This document shows positions 8,357 to 17,397 of a stretch of 23,165 nucleotides of DNA, in pieces. The DNA is from a virus. Made by a program: the position numbers and the translations under genes. The notes beneath the pieces are model-generated. The model ran no database searches. It was not told the origin of the DNA and saw only the letters and a program-made list of their open reading frames with translations. The stretch's first letter is position 1, and every line of letters starts with the position of its first letter. The stretch covers positions 1-23,165 of the IMG/VR virus record IMGVR_UViG_3300034061_003404, one strand, 5' to 3'.

Positions 8357-9207
8357 TCTTTATGATATCCCTGTATTGTAAATGTATTATTTGCTCCTTG
8401 ATACATTGGATATTTTCTTTTGCATAATATTTCGGAACAATCTTGCCATATTAAATTCCAATCATGTATGGAATTGTTTCCCCAAATTGCTCCTCTCCAT
8501 GCATGTAAATTTAATTTTGGTTTGCTCATGTCATATATTTTAGCTTCTATTAGACAACGAATAGAACTTTCCATTAAATGTAATTCTGAGGCATTTTCCA
8601 AAACTTTGCCCAAATCCATTATGCTATAGTTTTTTGGATTATCTATTATTTTTATTTTGCTATTTAAACATTTTCTACTAGGAGCAATCATTTGTCGCGT
8701 CATATCATCAATTGCAACAAAAATATACTCTTCATTATTTGGATTTAATTCTGTATAAACTTGATTTTCTCTCTCAATGTCTCTATCAAAAGAAAAACCA
8801 TCAAATCGTAGTTCATATGGAACTTGTGTTTGCATATAAAAACATTGATCACAAGAAACATGTTGTGATATTTTTTTATGACATTCATTTTCCATCCAAC
8901 TAAAACCTACTTGATAATAATCTCCACTATTTCCAGTTAACCAATCGACTACACCATTATGATGCAAAGAAACTCCACAATTTTTTAAATATTCATTTAC
9001 TTGTTTCTGCTCGTTAGTATGTCCCTTTAGTGGTATCAATTCTACTTTTTTGTTAAAGTATAGTTTTTTTAAATTTTCTAGATTATGCTCCCAACAAAAT
9101 AAAAACATCTTATCAACATTCCATCTTTTAATAAGTTCCAAAACCATTCCATTACAACAAAAATGATCACCTAGACCCATGTGATGGTGTAAATATTTTA
9201 TTTTCAT
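8353..9207 (-). CDS. Putative glycosyltransferase with MGLGDH motif
   Basis: A 284-residue protein starting MKIKYLHHHMGLGDHFCCNG. The HHMGLGDH loop at residues 7-14 recurs in phage and bacterial GT-B-like proteins of glycan clusters. The C-terminal half contains LGKVLENASELHLMESSIRC, similar to the donor-binding half of such enzymes (an S/E-rich turn after a strand). It has start/stop overlaps of 4 nt on both sides. No DxD motif is apparent, in keeping with a GT-B type. Specific donor and acceptor cannot be inferred. Confidence 0.5.
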   Translation of the reverse strand: MKIKYLHHHMGLGDHFCCNGMVLELIKRWNVDKMFLFCWEHNLENLKKLYFNKKVELIPLKGHTNEQKQVNEYLKNCGVSLHHNGVVDWLTGNSGDYYQVGFSWMENECHKKISQHVSCDQCFYMQTQVPYELRFDGFSFDRDIERENQVYTELNPNNEEYIFVAIDDMTRQMIAPSRKCLNSKIKIIDNPKNYSIMDLGKVLENASELHLMESSIRCLIEAKIYDMSKPKLNLHAWRGAIWGNNSIHDWNLIWQDCSEILCKRKYPMYQGANNTFTIQGYHKE

Positions 9208-9968
9208 GTATTATCCTTGTAAAAATTAATATCTTCATCGCTTACGCTTTCTATTCTTCCAATATAATCATTATCATAATTATCGTATTTTTTATATTCT
9301 TGAGAGCGTTGTTCTTTGGTGGTAGCATTCAAATACATCAATATATCGTTTTGAATAAATTCTCGCATTGGTTCTTTTCTTGGTATTGGAAATTTTTTAG
9401 CACCTTCTCCAAAACGATCCATAAAATCATGAACCAATGAATTATTTTTTACCAGAGGATAAATGACCTCTTTTAAAAATTCTTGATCTATATTTTTTCT
9501 ATTGTTTGTTTCTTTTCTACTATAATTATCTATCAATGATTTCATATTTGGTACTGCTCCTTGCATTGCACCCCACATTCCACCCATAATTTTGGCACTA
9601 TGTGAGCGATGATCTCTCATTATATGAAACATTTTTTTACTTGCAATCCATTCATCAACTGCTGCTTTATCTCTTATGTTTAAATAACTGTCACAGTCTC
9701 TAGAAATCATAATATCTACGGTTGGATCGCTTGCTGGATAAAATCTCCAAAACATACCATTCCAACCCTCATCTTCGCCCATCAAAACAATTTCAGAATT
9801 ATCTCTACTGTTTATAAAATTTACAATATTTTGCGGAACATTCGGTGATAAATGGACTCTACAGGTCCAACCTTCAAAAAACTGTTTTGCTAAATCTAAA
9901 TTTTTTATTAAATTTATTGTATATTGCGGAGAAGAACCCCACAAACTATATGATATTACTTTTTTCAT
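9204..9968 (-). CDS. GT-A-like glycosyltransferase, paralogue A
   Basis: A 254-residue protein starting MKKVISYSLWG. The central segment RFYPASDPTVDIMISRDCDS provides a DxD-like motif (RDCDS), expected to hold the metal and nucleotide sugar in GT-A enzymes. MGGMWGAMQGAVP follows. The neighbouring upstream gene encodes a protein with the same order of motifs (ISYSLWG, RFYPA, SRDTDS, MGGLWGA), so the two arose by tandem duplication. Compared with its paralogue it is shorter by 56 residues. 4-nt overlaps join it to both neighbours. Confidence 0.65.
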   Translation of the reverse strand: MKKVISYSLWGSSPQYTINLIKNLDLAKQFFEGWTCRVHLSPNVPQNIVNFINSRDNSEIVLMGEDEGWNGMFWRFYPASDPTVDIMISRDCDSYLNIRDKAAVDEWIASKKMFHIMRDHRSHSAKIMGGMWGAMQGAVPNMKSLIDNYSRKETNNRKNIDQEFLKEVIYPLVKNNSLVHDFMDRFGEGAKKFPIPRKEPMREFIQNDILMYLNATTKEQRSQEYKKYDNYDNDYIGRIESVSDEDINFYKDNT

Positions 9969-10897
9969 ATTATCTTCTCCGAACCATGTTCGTGCTGTAC
10001 TGGACTAAAACCATACTTGTATTGTTTAATTAAATACTGTTTATAATATTTAAAAATATTTTCTCGTTCTTGTTTTTCTTCTTCACTTAAATTCAGATAT
10101 TTTATTTCATCTTGTGTTAAAGATTCGACTTTTCCAATATATTTATTATCGTGTTTTAACCCGCAATGCACACAAGTATGGTAACATTCGCCATATTGTC
10201 TGGGAATAGGCATTTTTCGCATCTCATCATTTACATGAGGAAGTCGGCTAAAACCGGGAAACCTCAAACAACCAAATGCAATATCATCATGAGAAATTAT
10301 ACTAATTTGATTTGGATCATATGTTCCTAATTTATTAATTTTTTCACAATTTGCATCTATTTCACCAACAGCATACAAATAAACTTTTGAGTTTAAAAAA
10401 TCTTGATCGCACCCCTTTCTAGCAGATCCATTTTTTACTTTCTTTAACATAAAATCAATATGAGGTTTAATCCAATTTAAATAACCCCTTTTAGCACCCC
10501 ATAATCCACCCATCATTTGGGATTGATGTACGCAAGTATCTCTTATGACATGAAGTTTTTTTGTACTCACTAACCATTGATCCACACACGCTTTTTCTCT
10601 AAAAGAAAGTCGGCTATCGGTATCTCTACTTAGCATTACCTCAACATCATCTTCTGTGGCAGGATAAAAACGATAAAGCATTCCACCCCAACCAACATTA
10701 TCATTGTAAAATACAATTTCTACATTATCTTGTTTTTTTAATTCTTCAACTACCCATTGAGGAACTGATGGTTCGTGAATATAAAAACGACATATCCATC
10801 CGGGATATATTTCTTTTGCTTGTTTTGCGTTCGAAATTGCACCAACGGTATACAGAGGTAAATCTCCCCAAAGACTATATGATATTATTTTTTTCAT
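9965..10897 (-). CDS. GT-A-like glycosyltransferase, paralogue B
   Basis: A 310-residue protein starting MKKIISYSLWG, with RFYPATEDDVEVMLSRDTDS (DxD motif), then MMGGLWGAKRGYL. The pattern is shared with the next gene downstream (paralogue A). An insertion in the C-terminal half contains a CVHCG-type Cys/His cluster (CYHTCVHCGLKH) that could bind a metal and is missing in paralogue A. The remaining C-terminus is charged. Its ATG overlaps the upstream stop by 4 nt. Confidence 0.65.
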   Translation of the reverse strand: MKKIISYSLWGDLPLYTVGAISNAKQAKEIYPGWICRFYIHEPSVPQWVVEELKKQDNVEIVFYNDNVGWGGMLYRFYPATEDDVEVMLSRDTDSRLSFREKACVDQWLVSTKKLHVIRDTCVHQSQMMGGLWGAKRGYLNWIKPHIDFMLKKVKNGSARKGCDQDFLNSKVYLYAVGEIDANCEKINKLGTYDPNQISIISHDDIAFGCLRFPGFSRLPHVNDEMRKMPIPRQYGECYHTCVHCGLKHDNKYIGKVESLTQDEIKYLNLSEEEKQERENIFKYYKQYLIKQYKYGFSPVQHEHGSEKII

Positions 10898-11484
10898 TTA
10901 TTTCTCTTCATAAACTTTACTGTTTCAGATTTTGCAGAATCAAATTGGTAGATATACATCCGATCACCAATCAGTGCTTCTGTTTTCATTAATCCACTAT
11001 CCCACAAGCGGTGAGAATAATCTTGATCTTCACCGTGAGATATTTCGGGATATCGTACTTGTCTTGCAATACTAGTTTTAATTGTATTCAAATGGTTTGG
11101 TGTGCGAAATTGTATTCCATCTTTGCGGAAATGCCCACCGCAGTTCAAATTATGAATAAATGGTAGATTGTATTTTGGTAAGAAACCAACAAGTTCTACG
11201 ACATCTGGCTTTGATTCTAGTGCTTTTAAAGTTTTAGAAACGTAGATATTCGTGATCATATCATCGTCATCAATAAAGCAAACATATTCACCTCTTGCTT
11301 TGTCCAAGACGGTGTTTCGCTTTTTACCAACACTGTTTTCACCATTATCAGTTTCGGTTATGATCTCAATTTTATCTTGAGCATTTTCTGCTGCAATTTG
11401 TTTATTGAGTTCCGTAAGTAATTGATTATAAACATGCGCGCGTTTTGGTAAATGTAAAATACCTATAGTCCATAATATACTCAT
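10894..11484 (-). CDS. GT2-like glycosyltransferase
   Basis: A 196-residue protein with a compact GT-A/GT2 layout: an N-terminal strand ILWTIGILHLPKRA, the basic segment GKKRNTVLDKARGEYVCFID, then DDDD (DxD) near residue 77, and later HGEDQDYSHRLWDSG, which resembles the ED acceptor/catalytic-base motif of GT2 enzymes. It is shorter than typical GT2 proteins (over 220 residues) but appears complete. 4-nt overlaps join it to both neighbours. Confidence 0.75.
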   Translation of the reverse strand: MSILWTIGILHLPKRAHVYNQLLTELNKQIAAENAQDKIEIITETDNGENSVGKKRNTVLDKARGEYVCFIDDDDMITNIYVSKTLKALESKPDVVELVGFLPKYNLPFIHNLNCGGHFRKDGIQFRTPNHLNTIKTSIARQVRYPEISHGEDQDYSHRLWDSGLMKTEALIGDRMYIYQFDSAKSETVKFMKRNK

Positions 11485-12146
11485 AGTGGAAATCCTCTTT
11501 GTTTTCTTGATTCAAATACTTGTTTATCGCTATGATAAAATTTTTCAGTGTGTTGTCTTAGATTGTCTTTTATATCATTCCAATCATGTGTGATAATTTT
11601 ATTGTTTATATCAACAATTTTATTTAAAGATCTGGCAATAACAGTTTGTTCTTCATCACAAAATAAACTAGTGTACTCTGGATGATATATGTAATTAAAT
11701 CTTTTATAGTATGGATTTCCTATAATTGAAAGTACCATAACTTTTGGATATGCATGACCTCCACAATTATAATTTAATGCACCATCTAAATCTGGAAAAT
11801 GCATATTCATATCATTGATTATTATTTCATCAAATCCATGAACTCTTGGTGTCATGTCATCTGAAACTAAAACACAAACTTTCCAACCATCTGTTGGAAT
11901 ATTACGATTACATGCATGTATTTTATTTTGACTATCACCGTAATGATATTCCAAATCAATTCGTGATTTCATATCTTCTAAGAAATAGCGCATTGGATTA
12001 TTATTGCAAGTTTCGTCATTCAAATCCATAGAAATAACAAACTTGACTTTATATTTGCCAGATAATTTATTTACATATTCCGAAAGAATACGTTTAAATT
12101 GATCTGGTCTGGCTCGTGTTGGATATTTAATTAATAAGTCTATCAT
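11481..12146 (-). CDS. GT2-like glycosyltransferase
   Basis: A 221-residue protein starting MIDLLIKYPTRARPDQFKRI, the opening strand and basic loop of GT2-like enzymes. The DxD equivalent is VLVSDDMTPR near residues 92-101. A later NCGGHAYPKVMVLSI and the ED-like CDEEQTVIARS complete the layout. It belongs to the run of genes with 4-nt overlaps. The sugar donor is unknown. Confidence 0.65.
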   Translation of the reverse strand: MIDLLIKYPTRARPDQFKRILSEYVNKLSGKYKVKFVISMDLNDETCNNNPMRYFLEDMKSRIDLEYHYGDSQNKIHACNRNIPTDGWKVCVLVSDDMTPRVHGFDEIIINDMNMHFPDLDGALNYNCGGHAYPKVMVLSIIGNPYYKRFNYIYHPEYTSLFCDEEQTVIARSLNKIVDINNKIITHDWNDIKDNLRQHTEKFYHSDKQVFESRKQRGFPL

Positions 12147-12820
12147 AGTAAAGGTTCACTGTTTGGAAAATTATTTGCTTTGCGTTCCCTGTAAATTTTC
12201 TCCGCTACCTTTGTATTTCCTGCTGGAATGGTGGGATGAAATTTATGAGTTCCGCGAAGTCGATGCTCATGGTATTGCTTCAAGTCGCCGCGTATCCACA
12301 AGCAATTGTATTTAGTTGCAACTTGATATAGTTCCGTATCCGCCCACATGTGCCAATATTCTTCCCACATTGGACCTTTACCTTGATTGATTTTTTCCCT
12401 AAACTCTTTACCCAACCAAGCACTTCCGCAGATTTGTTCACAGGTATCACAAGCCATGCTTCCAAACTTATCACCGTATGGTTGCATTACACCAAAAGTA
12501 CCACCAAAATGACGAACAAATTGTAAACGTAGTTGGTGTGCTTCATAATCTGAATCTGGGTACATATCATCACCAGCAGCAATTATTATTTCATAATCAG
12601 ACAATAATCCAGATAGGTAATTTACTGCTTTGGGCCAACCTTGATAACCACCAATGCTAGATTCTGCAACGATAATATCGGCTAATCCTGAGTATTGAGA
12701 AAGCAATCTATCTGGAACAATTACGGCAATCTTATAACCTTTACTTTTCCAAACCGGAAAAGTTTTCTTTGCCATTTCTATATTTGCACTGGGTAGTGCT
12801 AACCACACATCTTCTTTCAT
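12143..12820 (-). CDS. GT-A-like glycosyltransferase
   Basis: A 225-residue protein starting [20 protein letters not shown]. The segment YEIIIAAGDDMYPDSDYEAH (about 75-95) supplies the DxD-type motif. A W-rich segment MWEEYWHMWADTELYQVATK includes an ADTELY motif equivalent to the ED motif of GT2 enzymes. The C-terminus is short and charged. It is related in layout to the neighbouring downstream gene (SDDM against GDDM), though similarity outside the motifs is low. Start and stop each overlap a neighbour by 4 nt. Confidence 0.65.
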   Translation of the reverse strand: MKEDVWLALPSANIEMAKKTFPVWKSKGYKIAVIVPDRLLSQYSGLADIIVAESSIGGYQGWPKAVNYLSGLLSDYEIIIAAGDDMYPDSDYEAHQLRLQFVRHFGGTFGVMQPYGDKFGSMACDTCEQICGSAWLGKEFREKINQGKGPMWEEYWHMWADTELYQVATKYNCLWIRGDLKQYHEHRLRGTHKFHPTIPAGNTKVAEKIYRERKANNFPNSEPLL

Positions 12821-13428
12821 TTTCCTACCTTTGTTTTAAGTCTTCTGCTTGCTTGCATATGTTCAACTACTACTGGTTGTTCTGGTTCAAACCATTTGCA
12901 GTCAAATACTTTGCAATATGACTGTGGAAAATTAAAAGTACGCAATCCCATTTTATCATAAGATTCCCATACCTTTTGTAAACTTTGTTGCTCCCAACGA
13001 TTGGGATTGTTTCTGCTTTCAACTTTCCATGTATTGATTAGACTTCTTGCAAGCGGAGTATTGTTAAAATACATTGTACCTCCAGCAAGAGCCTCATTAC
13101 CAAGATTCCAAGGTTTTAAGTGTGCATTTTTTGGTTGATTCCAAACATTAGGAATCCAATAACAGCCAAAATCATAATCACCAAGTTTATCAAACAATTC
13201 TGGTTTATTTCTAAATCTACCATCAGCATCCACCCAAATAACACCACCTTGACATTCATGTAGTGCTTGTTCTATTACTTCGGCTTTCATGGTGCAATTA
13301 TGAACCCAAGAACCTTTACTTTCTTTGGGATATGCTTTTACTGGCAATTGAAAATTGTTGCAAGTCTTAACAAGTTCAATTGCTTCTTCTTTATATTCTG
13401 GTGTATAAAAAGTAATTACAGTTACCAT
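12817..13428 (-). CDS. Nucleotide-diphospho-sugar transferase-like protein
   Basis: A 203-residue GT-A-like protein. Landmarks are [18 protein letters not shown] (about 39-56), WVDADGRF (DxD), [10 protein letters not shown] and the C-terminal [10 protein letters not shown]. The gene at 14456-15082 encodes a protein with the same landmarks ([29 protein letters not shown]), so the two are paralogues placed on either side of gmd. This layout resembles small nucleotide-diphospho-sugar transferases of the DUF268/PF03407 type, but I am not certain of the family name. It overlaps gmd by 7 nt. Confidence 0.65.
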   Translation of the reverse strand: MVTVITFYTPEYKEEAIELVKTCNNFQLPVKAYPKESKGSWVHNCTMKAEVIEQALHECQGGVIWVDADGRFRNKPELFDKLGDYDFGCYWIPNVWNQPKNAHLKPWNLGNEALAGGTMYFNNTPLARSLINTWKVESRNNPNRWEQQSLQKVWESYDKMGLRTFNFPQSYCKVFDCKWFEPEQPVVVEHMQASRRLKTKVGK

Positions 13429-14459
13429 TTTGGTTTTAAATTCTTATCATGGATATGAATCGTATAATCTCTTCTACCAAGTTCAAAATCGTGCTCTGTC
13501 ATCATGTTTACTAGACCATCAAAATCTACTTTTGGTTGCCAACCAAGAACGGTTCTTGCTTTTGTAGAATCTCCTAGCAACTGATCTACTTCGGCTGGAC
13601 GATAGTAACGCGGATCAATTTCAACATAATCCTCATAGTTCATGTTATATTTTGAAAATGCTTTTTGACAGAATTCACGAACCGAATACATTTTTCCAGT
13701 TGAAACAACATAATCATCTGGAGTATCTTGTTGTAACATTAGCCACATTGCTTCGACGTAATCCCCGGCAAATCCCCAATCACGCAAAGCGTCTAAATTT
13801 CCAAGATACAATTTCTTTTGTAATCCTTGATAAATTCTACCAATTGCTCTTGTAATCTTTCTTGTTACGAATGTTTCACCTCTGCGTGGACTTTCGTGAT
13901 TAAAAAGAATACCACAAGAAGCGTGCATTCCATAACTTTCTCGATAGTTTACAGTTAAGTAATGTGCATATACCTTCGCACAACCATAAGGAGAGCGGGG
14001 ATAGAATGGTGTAGTTTCCTTTTGCGGAACTTCTTGTACCTTACCAAACATTTCGCTACTGGATGCCTGATAGTAACGAATCTTCTTTCCAGTTCTCTGC
14101 TCATACTCTCGTATTGCTTCCAGAGCATTTAGAGTACCAATACCAACCACTTCACCCGTGTATACTGGAGCATCGAAAGATACTTTAACGTGGCTTTGCG
14201 CTCCAAGATTATAAAACTCGTCTGGGTTATATTTGTTTATTACATTTGAAATTGTATTATAGTCTGATAGATCACCGTAATGTAAAAACAGAGTCTTATT
14301 ATAGACCTCTGGATTGTTCATTAAATGTTCAATTCTTGCTGTATTGAAGGAAGAAGAACGACGAATTATGCCATGTACCTCGTAACCTTTCTCCAACAAA
14401 AGATCTGCGAGATAAGAACCATCTTGACCAGTTATTCCTGTAATTATTGCTTTTTTCAT
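13422..14459 (-). CDS. gmd: GDP-mannose 4,6-dehydratase
   Basis: A 345-residue Gmd, full length for the family. It converts GDP-mannose to GDP-4-keto-6-deoxymannose, the precursor of GDP-fucose, GDP-rhamnose and GDP-perosamine. The NADP-binding motif is GITGQDG (8-14), with RR.SS near 33-37. The active site includes S135/E136 (SSSEMFG, 133-139) and Y158/K162 (YGCAK). [15 protein letters not shown] (187-201) is diagnostic of Gmd. No fcl/GDP-fucose synthase is present in the window, while a perosamine-synthase-like gene is. Both ends overlap neighbours (7 and 4 nt). Confidence 0.96.
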   Translation of the reverse strand: MKKAIITGITGQDGSYLADLLLEKGYEVHGIIRRSSSFNTARIEHLMNNPEVYNKTLFLHYGDLSDYNTISNVINKYNPDEFYNLGAQSHVKVSFDAPVYTGEVVGIGTLNALEAIREYEQRTGKKIRYYQASSSEMFGKVQEVPQKETTPFYPRSPYGCAKVYAHYLTVNYRESYGMHASCGILFNHESPRRGETFVTRKITRAIGRIYQGLQKKLYLGNLDALRDWGFAGDYVEAMWLMLQQDTPDDYVVSTGKMYSVREFCQKAFSKYNMNYEDYVEIDPRYYRPAEVDQLLGDSTKARTVLGWQPKVDFDGLVNMMTEHDFELGRRDYTIHIHDKNLKPKW

Positions 14460-15082
14460 TGTCTATTCACTTTCTGTTCTACTGAAGCTAAACGATGTAA
14501 AATCACTGCACCTTGACGACCGTGCATTCTATCTATCTGACAATAAGACTGTGGTAAAAACTCTGTCTTGGGTTGTATGTCACACCAAGCCTGTTGCAGA
14601 GTCCATTGATCCCAATCCGTTGGTTTTTCGTTTTTTAATTGAATCCATCTATCGCACAGTTTTATACTGTTTTCACAAACTCGCATAAAAATAGTACCAG
14701 AATTAAACCAACATGGAGTAACTGTTTGCGGCCAATTATTAGGTAAATGAATTCGTTCTCTACCAGCCGGTATTTTACTTTTACCGCCTGGTTCTCCCCG
14801 AATCATAAATTCTTGATCACCTAATAAAAACAAATCAGGATATTTCACGATCTCCGCATCGCTGTCGATCCATACTATGCATTCATTCTTTGGTGTTTGT
14901 AACAGCATAGTTTTCATAAACTGTGCCTTTATAGCACAGTTCTTGACCCAAGAACCCATGTCCTCTTGGAGTTGAATTACATAATTCAAAGAATACTTTT
15001 CTAAACTTTTTTCTAAGTTTTTTATAAGTTTAGGATATATTCCAGTATTTGTATAGAAAGATACAAATGTTACTTTGTTCAT
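14456..15082 (-). CDS. Nucleotide-diphospho-sugar transferase-like protein, second copy
   Basis: A 208-residue paralogue of the product at 12817-13428. Shared features in order are an opening VTFVSFYT strand, [23 protein letters not shown] (DxD), SGTIFMRV and LPQSYCQID. The ending differs and is rich in basic residues. It lies directly upstream of gmd with a 4-nt overlap. Donor and acceptor are unknown. Confidence 0.65.
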   Translation of the reverse strand: MNKVTFVSFYTNTGIYPKLIKNLEKSLEKYSLNYVIQLQEDMGSWVKNCAIKAQFMKTMLLQTPKNECIVWIDSDAEIVKYPDLFLLGDQEFMIRGEPGGKSKIPAGRERIHLPNNWPQTVTPCWFNSGTIFMRVCENSIKLCDRWIQLKNEKPTDWDQWTLQQAWCDIQPKTEFLPQSYCQIDRMHGRQGAVILHRLASVEQKVNRQ

Positions 15083-15945
15083 TTTTTACGCTTATGTAGC
15101 AAATCAAAATATGTTGTCATATTTACTTTTTTGCGTTCAGCCTCTTGTTGTTTTTTAGCGTTCATCATTTTTCTATATTCATGACGATTTCTGTCAATTT
15201 CTGACATTTTTTTGGCTTGTTGTTTTTGTTTTACTTCTTCTCGTATTCTTTCAATAGATTGAGAATACGACATTGTTGGACGAACCGGATCATTTTTTTT
15301 TACTTTATCTAAAATGTCATGTGTGAATTTGGGAACAAATTGTTCAAAAATAGGTCCACATTCCCACGAATACCATTCGTATCCTTTTTGTTTTGCAACT
15401 GGATACCAAGTAACAAGAGCATCTTTTATCTGATCTAATGTCTTTTTAAAATTATGCTGTTTCTTTTTATCAAAATTTTTCAATTCGTATGAATACTTTG
15501 TGTCGAATGATTGTGCTTCTAAATCATTTCCAGCAAAAATAATATTTTTTACTCCAGAAACGTGCAACCACTGTATGGCAAATGTAAGAGTCTTGTGTGG
15601 ACCACGCAACAAAGGTTTATACGGATCGAATAGTAAAGTTTCATACTGTCTGTTTGCTTCTCTACCTTCGTGATAGGGATGCATCAATACCGATTTACCC
15701 GGTGATCTTGGTGTTTTATTTGGTATTACTTTTTGAATTAATTCATTTTCCCAAGCCTCTTTACCCTCATCACCGTGCATCTCATTTAGATGATCGGCAA
15801 TAAACCAATAATCCGGAGTTTTTACAGATCGTATTGCTGTGCTAATTGCACATATTGGTAGTCCTAAAGAAAACACATCTACTTTATTTAAAGATGGTCC
15901 AGAACAAGCAACAACACAAGTATCAACTGGAAACTGATAGTTCAT
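15079..15945 (-). CDS. DUF115/GT42-like protein with basic coiled-coil tail
   Basis: A 288-residue protein. The N-terminal VVACSGPSLNKVD (about 11-23) is the GPSL loop seen in DUF115 (MptE-like) proteins and in GT42 sialyltransferases. ISTAIR, DYWFIADH and NIIFAGND follow the same fold order. The last 70 residues are very rich in K, R, E and Q, and look like a long charged helix, not a usual part of these families. DUF115 proteins are linked to glycosylation of flagella and surface structures, which fits the cassette. It overlaps the exonuclease gene by 23 nt. Confidence 0.6.
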   Translation of the reverse strand: MNYQFPVDTCVVACSGPSLNKVDVFSLGLPICAISTAIRSVKTPDYWFIADHLNEMHGDEGKEAWENELIQKVIPNKTPRSPGKSVLMHPYHEGREANRQYETLLFDPYKPLLRGPHKTLTFAIQWLHVSGVKNIIFAGNDLEAQSFDTKYSYELKNFDKKKQHNFKKTLDQIKDALVTWYPVAKQKGYEWYSWECGPIFEQFVPKFTHDILDKVKKNDPVRPTMSYSQSIERIREEVKQKQQAKKMSEIDRNRHEYRKMMNAKKQQEAERKKVNMTTYFDLLHKRKK

Positions 15946-16597
15946 TTACATTTTCCTCGTAATATTCATCTATTGCAGTTTTCAAACTAGCAACATATTT
16001 GATTGGATCTTTTTGGTATACCATAATAGAACCATCTTCGCATGACATTAGAATTGCGATATTTCTAATGGAAATTCCTGTTCTCTCTTGAAACATTATT
16101 GCATATGCGGTTGCTTGCATAAAATACTCTTGAATGTCTTTTTCGTCTTTGATTGCTTTGCTTGTTTTAAAATCTATGACAGAGAGTTTCCCATCATATT
16201 CTGCAATGCAATCAACTCTTCCAGCCATGCGTAGTGTGCTAGACCACAAAGCAGTTTCTATTGCTTTGATATTATTTATCTTGTCCAGTTCTTCCTTGAT
16301 CTGAGCAAACATGTAATAATCACCGGGACGAGATGTTTTCTTCTCTTCGACCACGGCGTCTTCGTTCATCAAATAGTTTTCAATTATGGAATGGAATGAG
16401 GTTCCGCGAGAAAGAACTCGGCGAGACTCGTCTGGATTTTTTCTTCGCCACTCTGCGAAGAACGCTCTCTTTTTCCAACCCGTAATGGTTGTAACCGATG
16501 GGTATTTGTTGCCATCTGGAGCAACATAATATCTTTTACCGTTTATTTCTTCTGTTTTTAAATTGTCTTCTATCTTCACTATATCATGATTAAACAT
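15923..16597 (-). CDS. PD-(D/E)XK exonuclease (RecB/Cas4-like fold)
   Basis: A 224-residue nuclease. The active site reads GRVDCIAEYDGKLSVIDFKT with D129, D142 and K144 as the D...DxK set. E114 is in the preceding helix. An upstream GTSFHSIIE (65-73) gives the G.xxH motif of RecB-like and MGME1-like exonucleases, and QATAYAIMF (161-169) supplies the following QxxxY-type helix. Similar single-domain exonucleases are common in T4-like marine phages and are thought to take part in DNA degradation or recombination. It sits upstream of the sugar cassette and overlaps it, so it is co-transcribed. Confidence 0.85.
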   Translation of the reverse strand: MFNHDIVKIEDNLKTEEINGKRYYVAPDGNKYPSVTTITGWKKRAFFAEWRRKNPDESRRVLSRGTSFHSIIENYLMNEDAVVEEKKTSRPGDYYMFAQIKEELDKINNIKAIETALWSSTLRMAGRVDCIAEYDGKLSVIDFKTSKAIKDEKDIQEYFMQATAYAIMFQERTGISIRNIAILMSCEDGSIMVYQKDPIKYVASLKTAIDEYYEENVNELSVSS

Positions 16598-16607
16598 ATG
16601 TTCACTT

Positions 16608-17186
16608 TCAATCTAGTTCGGGCATTCCCCGCATTTTCATTTTGAATTTTTTACCCATTCCCGAGGATTGTACTTGGGCAGGATCAAATGTTCTTATACC
16701 GGATGTTGGAATATAACCAACTGCGGATACTGATTTTTTACCAGTTGAGTGTGGCATTACTGATATAAACCCGTGAGGTCCAGCACTCATACCAGAAACT
16801 TTATGTGTCTTTTTACCACTCATCAAATAGGTGCTACCGTCTGAATGAGGAACTAAGTAATGTCTTTCCAATTCACCCTCATGCTCATCACCAAACTTTG
16901 GTTCTTTTTGTAAGAACACTGCAACTCCTTTGCCACCCTTCAAATGACCACTTATTGCATCATGAGAGGCTTGTGCTGCTTTTTGTCTTGCCTCGCCGGT
17001 TACTTCTGCGGCGATATTTCTGGGACGGGGTGCAACCTGTGCTTTTGATTTGGCAACATCTCCAGCAAACACGCCGCTCGCATCAGTAGCAGCAGTGTAA
17101 GCCTTGGGTGCAGACTTTCTTGCTTCTTCTAGTTTTTGTTCAATTAATTGGGTTACTTGTCTGAATACAAAAAAGTCGATTGCCAT
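16608..17186 (-). CDS. Hypothetical protein, basic with Gly-rich C-terminus
   Basis: A 192-residue protein of unrecognised family. Residues about 1-30 form a charged helix. Residues about 30-75 are Ala-rich. The second half has many Gly, Ser, His and Lys residues and ends in a Met/Lys-rich segment GMGKKFKMKMRGMPELD. No catalytic motif or membrane segment is seen. I chose the ATG at 17186 because AGGAG lies 8 nt before it. The ATG at 17192 is only 2 nt from that site. It is the first gene after the structured late-promoter leader at 17.2-17.4 kb and could be a virion or late protein. Confidence 0.6.
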   Translation of the reverse strand: MAIDFFVFRQVTQLIEQKLEEARKSAPKAYTAATDASGVFAGDVAKSKAQVAPRPRNIAAEVTGEARQKAAQASHDAISGHLKGGKGVAVFLQKEPKFGDEHEGELERHYLVPHSDGSTYLMSGKKTHKVSGMSAGPHGFISVMPHSTGKKSVSAVGYIPTSGIRTFDPAQVQSSGMGKKFKMKMRGMPELD

Positions 17187-17252
17187 TGCCATTACTCCTG
17201 TTATTTACAACTATTTAGTACTCCGGGAACCTCGACCTTTATAGATAAAGAA

Positions 17253-17273
17253 CCGGACTCTTTTGGAGTCCGG
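17253..17273 (-). terminator. Hairpin terminator after the structured non-coding stretch
   Basis: A perfect 8-bp stem CCGGACTC/GAGTCCGG with a 5-nt loop. On the minus strand it is followed by TTCTTTAT, a moderately U-rich tract. It lies about 120 nt downstream of the late promoter at 17.40 kb and 66 nt before the next start codon, so it may be a terminator or an attenuator. Confidence 0.6.
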
Positions 17274-17392
17274 CTCCCCTGACGGTCGAAAGGTAGCGAA
17301 ATTCCTCAAGCGCATGAATAGCGTAATCAATGGTTTCCAGTGTTCGCGGCACTGTCTCCTAATCGATCCCCGGTATTCAAATCCCTCCAACC
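17253..17392 (-). ncRNA. Candidate structured non-coding RNA or long leader
   Basis: About 140 nt between a TATAAATA late promoter and the hairpin at 17.26 kb hold no credible gene. The stretch can fold: CAGTG/CACTG with a 7-nt loop at about 17347-17363, and further pairing between GGGAGCC and GGTTCCC, and between TCGACC and GGTCGA, around the terminator hairpin. These compete with or enclose the hairpin and suggest a folded RNA or a regulatory leader of the gene at 16608. No known RNA family is recognised. Confidence 0.4.
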
Positions 17393-17397
17393 ACCTC

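Noticed and set aside
17275-17392. A plus-strand tRNA in the non-coding stretch (arm CAGTG-TTCGCGG-CACTG and TTCAAATCC)
   Set aside because: Only an anticodon-like arm and a partial T-loop match. No acceptor stem can be formed.
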